Part shown: piece after piece, positions 59,201 to 64,000 of the stretch
Layout: the number at the start of each line of letters is the position of its first letter
How positions within the stretch are numbered: the first letter of the stretch is position 1
Origin: Lamellibrachia satsuma
Taxonomy: Eukaryota; Annelida; Polychaeta; Sabellida; Siboglinidae
Length of the DNA: 64,000 nucleotides
NCBI GenBank assembly: GCA_033239005.1
Contig: BSQZ01000080.1
Span: 2,726,501-2,790,500, forward strand
Reading direction: 5' to 3'
Translations under genes and position numbers: made by a program
The notes under the pieces: generated by a model
The model's input: the letters and a program-made list of their open reading frames with translations, nothing else
Databases searched by the model: none
Told to the model about the DNA's origin: nothing

Positions 59201-62200
59201 AGAGACCAAGACACGGGGAACTGAAGGCTGCTGGGCTGACATGGGGCACAGTGTCAAGGAGAGACCAAGACACGGGGAACTGAAAGCTGCTGGGCTGACA
59301 TAGGGCACAGCGGCAAGGAGAGACGAATACACGGGAACTGAAAGCTGCTGTACTGACCTGGGGCACAGCGGCAAGGAGAGACCAAGACACGGGGAACTGA
59401 AGGCTGCTGGGCTGACATGGGGCACAGCGGCAAGGAGAGACCAAGACACGGGAAACTGAAGGCTGCTGGGCTGACATGGGGCACAGTGACAAGGAGAGAC
59501 CAAGACACGGGGAACTGAAGGCTGCTGGGCTGACATGGGGCACAGCGGCAAGGAGAAGACCAAGACAGAGGGAACTGAAGGCTGCTGGGCTGACATGGGG
59601 CACAGTGACAAGGAGAGACCAAGACACGGGGATCTGAAGGCTGCTGGGCTGACTGGGGCACAGTGACAAGGAGAGACCAAGACACGGGGAACTGAAGGCT
59701 GCTGGGCTGACATGGGGCACAGCAAGGAGAGACCAAGACACGGGAACTGAAGGCTGCTGGGCTGACATGGGGCACAGCGCCAAGGAGAGGCCAAGACACG
59801 GGGAACTGAAGGCTGCTGGGCTGACATGGGGCACAGCGGCAAGGAGAGCCCAAGACAGAGGGAACTGAAGGTTGCTGGGCTGACATGGGGCACAGCGGCA
59901 AGGAGAGCCCAAGACAGAGGGAACTGAAGGCTGCTGGGCTGACATGGGGCACAGCGGCAAGGAGAGCCCAAGACAGAGGGAACTGAAGGCTGCTGGGCTG
60001 ACATGGGGCACAGTGACAAGGAGAGACCAAGACATGGGAACTGAAGGCTGCTGGGCTGACATGGGGCACAGTGACAAGGAGAGACCAAGACACGGGGGAA
60101 CTGAAGGCTTGGGTTGACATGGGGCACAGCGGCAAGGAGAGACCAAGACACGGGGAACTGAAGGGCTGTCGGCTGACCTGGGGCACAGCGGCAAGGAGAG
60201 ACCAAGACACGGGGAACTGAAGGCTGCTGGGCTGGCATGGGGCACAGCAAGGAGAGACCAAGACACGGGAACTGAAGGCTGCTGGGCTGACATGGGGCAC
60301 AAGGACAAGGAGAGACCAAGACACGGGGAACTGAAGGCTGCAATGGGCTGACATGGGGCACAGCGGCAAGGAGAAGCCAAGACAGAGGGAACTGAAGGCT
60401 GCTGGGCTGACATGGGGCACAGTGACAAGGAGAGACCAAGACACGAGGGAACTGAAGGATGCTGGGCTGACATGGGGCACAGCGGCAAGGGAGAGCCCAA
60501 GACAGAGGGAACTGAAGGCTGTTGGGCTGACATGGGCACAGCGGCAAGGAGAGACCAAGACAGAGGGAACTGAAGGCTGCTGGGCTGACATGGGGCACAG
60601 CGGCAAGGAGAGCCCAAGACAGAGGGAACTGAAAGTGGCTGGGCTGATATGGGGCACAGCAGCAAGGAGAGCCCAAGACAGAGGGAACTGAAGCCTGCTG
60701 GGCTGACACAGGACACAAAGTGACAAGGAGAGCCCAAGACAGAGGGAACTGAAGGCTGCTGGGCTGACATGGGGCACAGCGGCAAGGAGAGCCCAAGACA
60801 GAGGGAACTGAAGGCTGCTGGGCTGACATGGGGCACAGCGGCAAGGAGAGCCCAAGACAGAGGGAACTGAAGGCTGCTGGGCTGACACAGGACACAGTGA
60901 CAAGGAGAGACCAAGACAGAGGGAACTGAAGGCTGCTGGGCTGACATGGGACACAGCGGCAAGGAGAGCCCAAGACAGAGGGAACTGAAGGCTGCTGGGC
61001 TGACATGGGACACAGCGGCAAGGAGAGCCCAAGACAGAGGGAACTGAAGGCTGCTGGGCTGACATGGGACACAGCGGCAAGGAGAGCCCAAGACAGAGGG
61101 AACTGAAGGCTGCTGGGCTGACATGGGACACAGCGGCAAGGAGAGCCCAAGACAGAGGGAACTGAAGGCTGCTGGGCTGACATGGGACACAGCGGCAAGG
61201 AGAGCCCAAGACAGAGGGAACTGAAGGCTGCTGGGCTGACATGGGACACAGCGGCAAGGAGAGCCCAAGACAGAGGGAACTGGAGGCTGCTGGCCTGACA
61301 TGGGACACAGCGGCAAGGAGAACCCAAGACGGAGAGAACTGAAGGCTGCTGGGCTGACATGGGGCACAGTGACAAGGAGAGACCAAGACACGGGGAACTG
61401 AAGGCTGCTGGGCTGACCTGGGGCACAGTGACAAGGAGAGACCAAGACACGGGGAACTGAAGGCTGCTGGGCTGACATGGGGCACAGTGACAAGGAGAGA
61501 CCAAGACACGGGGAACTGAAGGCTGCTGGGCTGACCTGGGGCACAGTGACAAGGAGAGACCAAGACACGGGGAACTGAAGGCTGCTGGGCTGACATGGGG
61601 CACAGGGACAAGGAGAGACCAAGACAAGGGGAACTGAAGGCTGCTGGGCTGACGTGGGGCACAGTGACAAGGAGAGACCAAGACACGGGAAACTGAAGGC
61701 TTCTGGGCTGACATGGGGCACAGCGGCAAGGAGAGACCAAGACACGGGGGAACTGAAGGGGGCTGGGCATTGACTACTGGGGCACAGCGGCAAGGAGAGA
61801 TTCAAGACACGGGGGAACTGAAGGCTGCTGGGCTGGCATGGGGCACAGCGGCAAGGAGAGACCAAGACACGGGGAACTGAAGGCTGCTGGGCTGACATGG
61901 GGCACAGTGACAAGGAGAGACCAAGACACGGGGAACTGAAGGCTGCTGGGCTGACATGGGGCACAGTGGCAAGGAGAAGACCAAGACACGAGGGAACTGA
62001 AGGCTGCATTGACATGGGGCACAGTGACAAGGGAGAGACCAGACACGCGGAACTGAAGGATGCTGGGCTAAGACATGGGATACAGCGGCAAGGAGAGACC
62101 AAGACTAGAGGGAACTGAAGGCTGCAAATGGGGCTGGACATGGGGCACAGTGACAAGGAGAGACCAAGACACGGGAACTGAAGGTATGCTGGGCTGACAT

Positions 62201-64000
62201 GGGGCACTACTAAGTGCGGCAAGGAGAGACCAAGACAGAGGGAACTGAAGGCTGCATGGGCTGACATGGGGCACAGTGGCAAGGAGAGCCCAAGACATCG
62301 GGAACTGAAGGCTGCTGGGCTGACATGGGGCACAGGACAAGGAGAGACACCAAGACACGAGGGAACCTGAAGGCTGCTGGGCTGACCTGGGACAATACAG
62401 CGGCAAGGAGAGACCAAGACACGGGGAACTGAAGGCTGGGCTGACATGGGGCACATGACTTAAAGGAGAGACCAACACAGGAGGGAACCTGAAGGCTGCT
62501 GGGCTGACATGGGGCACAGTTCTACAAGGAGAGACCAAGACACGAGGGAACTGAAGGCTGCTGGGCTGACATGGGGCAAAGTGACAAGGAGAGCCCAAGA
62601 CAGAAGGAACTGAAAGTTGCTGGGCTGACATGAGGCACAGCAGTGCAAGGAGAGACCAAGACAGAGAGGGAACTGAAGGCTGCTGGGCTGACATGGGGCA
62701 AAGGGCAAGGAGGACAAGGAGGCACAGGAGAGACCAAGACAGAGGGAACTGAAGGCTGCTGGGCTGACATGACATGGGGAACAGACAGAGGGAACTGACA
62801 ATGGGGGGACAAGGAGAGACCAAGACAGAGGGAACTGAAGGCTACAATATGACATGGGGCACAGCGGCAAGGAGAGCCCAAGACAGAGGGAACTGAAGGT
62901 TGCTGGGCTGACATGGACACAGCGGCAAGGAGAGCCCAAGACAGAGGGAACTGAAAGTTGCTGGGCTGACATGGGGCACAGCGGCAAGGAGAGCCCAAGA
63001 CAGAGGGAACTGAAGGTTGCTGGGCTGACATGGGGCACAGCGGCAAGGAGAGCCCAAGACAGAGGGAACTGAAGGTTGCTGGGCTGACACAGGACACTGT
63101 GACAAGGAGAGACCAAGACAGAGGGAACTGAAGGCTGCTGGGCTGACATGGGACACAGCGGCAAGGAGAGCCCAAGACAGAGTGGAACTGAAGGCTGCTG
63201 GGCTGACATGGGACACAGCGGCAAGGAGAGCCCAAGACAGAGAGAACTGAAGGCTGCTGGGCTGACATGGGACACAGCGGCAAGGAGAGCCCAAGACAGA
63301 GGGAACTGAAAGGCTGCTGGCCTGACATGGGACACAGCGGCAAGGAGAACCCAAGACGGAGAGAACTGAAGGCTGCTGGCTGACATGGGGCACAGTGGAC
63401 AAGGAGAGACCAAGACACGGGGAACTGAAGGCTGTCATGGGCTGACCAGTACAGTGACAAGGAGAGACCAAGACACGGGGAACTGAAGGCTGCTGGGCTG
63501 ACCTGGGGCACAGTGACAAGGAGAGACTCAAGACATCGGGAACTGAAGGCTGCTGGGCTGACATGGGGCACAGTGACAAGGAGAGACCAAGACACGGGGA
63601 ACTGAAGGCTGCTGGGCTGACATGAGGCACAGTGACAAGGAGAGACCAAGACACGGGGAACTGAAGGCCGCTATGGGCTGACATGGGGCACAGCGGCAAG
63701 GAGAGACCAAGACACGGGGGAACTGAAGGCTGCTGGGCTGACATGGGGCACAGCGGCAAGGAGAGACCAAGACACGGGGAACTGAAGGCTGCTGGGCTGA
63801 CCTGGGGCACAGCGGCAAGGAGAGGCCAAGACACGGGGGAACTGAATGCTGCTGGGCTGACATGGGGCACAGCGGCAGGGAGAGACCAAGACAAGGGGAA
63901 CTGAAGGCTGCTGGGCTGACATGGGGTGATACAGTGACAAGGAGAGACCAATACACGGGGAACTGAAGGCTGCTGGGCTGACATGGGGCACAGCGGCAAG
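41290..64000. repeat. 59-bp minisatellite array, 22.7 kb, continuing past the window
   Basis: About 385 copies of AACTGAAGGCTGCTGGGCTG, ACATGGGGCACAGCGGCAAG, GAGAGACCAAGACACGGGG. Main variants are GCGGC/GTGAC, GACC/GCCC with ACAGAGGG for ACACGGGG, and ACATGG/ACCTGG. On the plus strand one frame of the unit reads ELKAAGLTWGTAARRDQDTG. The minus strand has no stop in any frame of the consensus unit; this generates enormous overlapping frames that I regard as non-coding. Copies between about 61740 and 63700 contain many small indels. Confidence 0.98.

Noticed and set aside
41166..62456. Minus-strand open frames of 3269, 3813 and 4540 codons
   Set aside because: They consist only of translations of the stop-free 59-bp unit in rotating phase; all three frames are open at once, there is no domain, and breaks coincide with single-base indels.
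41290..64000. CRISPR-like array
   Set aside because: Repeats are directly head to tail with no unique spacers, the DNA is animal, and no cas genes are present.

Overview
This is animal nuclear DNA, most likely from an invertebrate (a mollusc, another lophotrochozoan or a lancelet would fit, but the sequence does not settle it). The evidence is spliced genes with GT-AG introns, non-LTR retrotransposon pieces of several types (CR1, L2-like, RTE-like), hAT and LTR-element relics, and an extreme load of micro- and minisatellites. Well over half of the window is tandem repeat, and nearly every array has its own unit.

Left part (about 3.1-27.8 kb, minus strand): the first nine coding exons of a carnitine palmitoyltransferase 1 (CPT1)-like gene. 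The exons are 62-342 bp, all junctions are GT-AG, and the joined phases give one open frame of 361 codons. This is the N-terminal membrane region and roughly the first half of the acyltransferase domain; the half with the catalytic histidine lies beyond the left edge. Seven of the eight introns are at least 0.9 kb and most are filled with minisatellites (19, 20, 23, 28, 33, 35, 36, 43, 50, 58, 68, 75 and 96 bp units) and retrotransposon pieces. In intron 5 the 68-bp unit is a repeated copy of the exon 6 splice acceptor plus the start of exon 6. Bases 1-2920 are rearranged copies of a CR1-type retrotransposon.

Middle part (about 28-41 kb): mostly non-genic. It holds a hAT transposase relic, a 45-bp array, a long (TA)n, a 52-bp array carrying eleven perfect cAMP-response elements (TGACGTCA), an LTR-retrotransposon Pol C-terminus with 51 consecutive glutamines, GCATGCAT-rich and (TGCG)n arrays, and a small two-exon gene for a secreted eight-cysteine protein (37.13-37.86 kb, plus strand). 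Two LINE C-terminal fragments (38.0-38.6 and 39.2-39.7 kb) and a possible VWA-domain exon (40.1-40.4 kb) follow.

Right part (41.29-64.0 kb, running off the edge): one 22.7-kb array of a 59-bp unit, about 385 copies. Its left flank is the decayed C-terminal coding end of an RTE-like LINE, and the unit itself reads in the same frame as the last conserved segment of that LINE protein. The array therefore appears to have grown from a retrotransposon tail. It shows higher-order structure with two alternating marker modules. The very long antisense reading frames across it are a by-product of a stop-free unit and are not genes.
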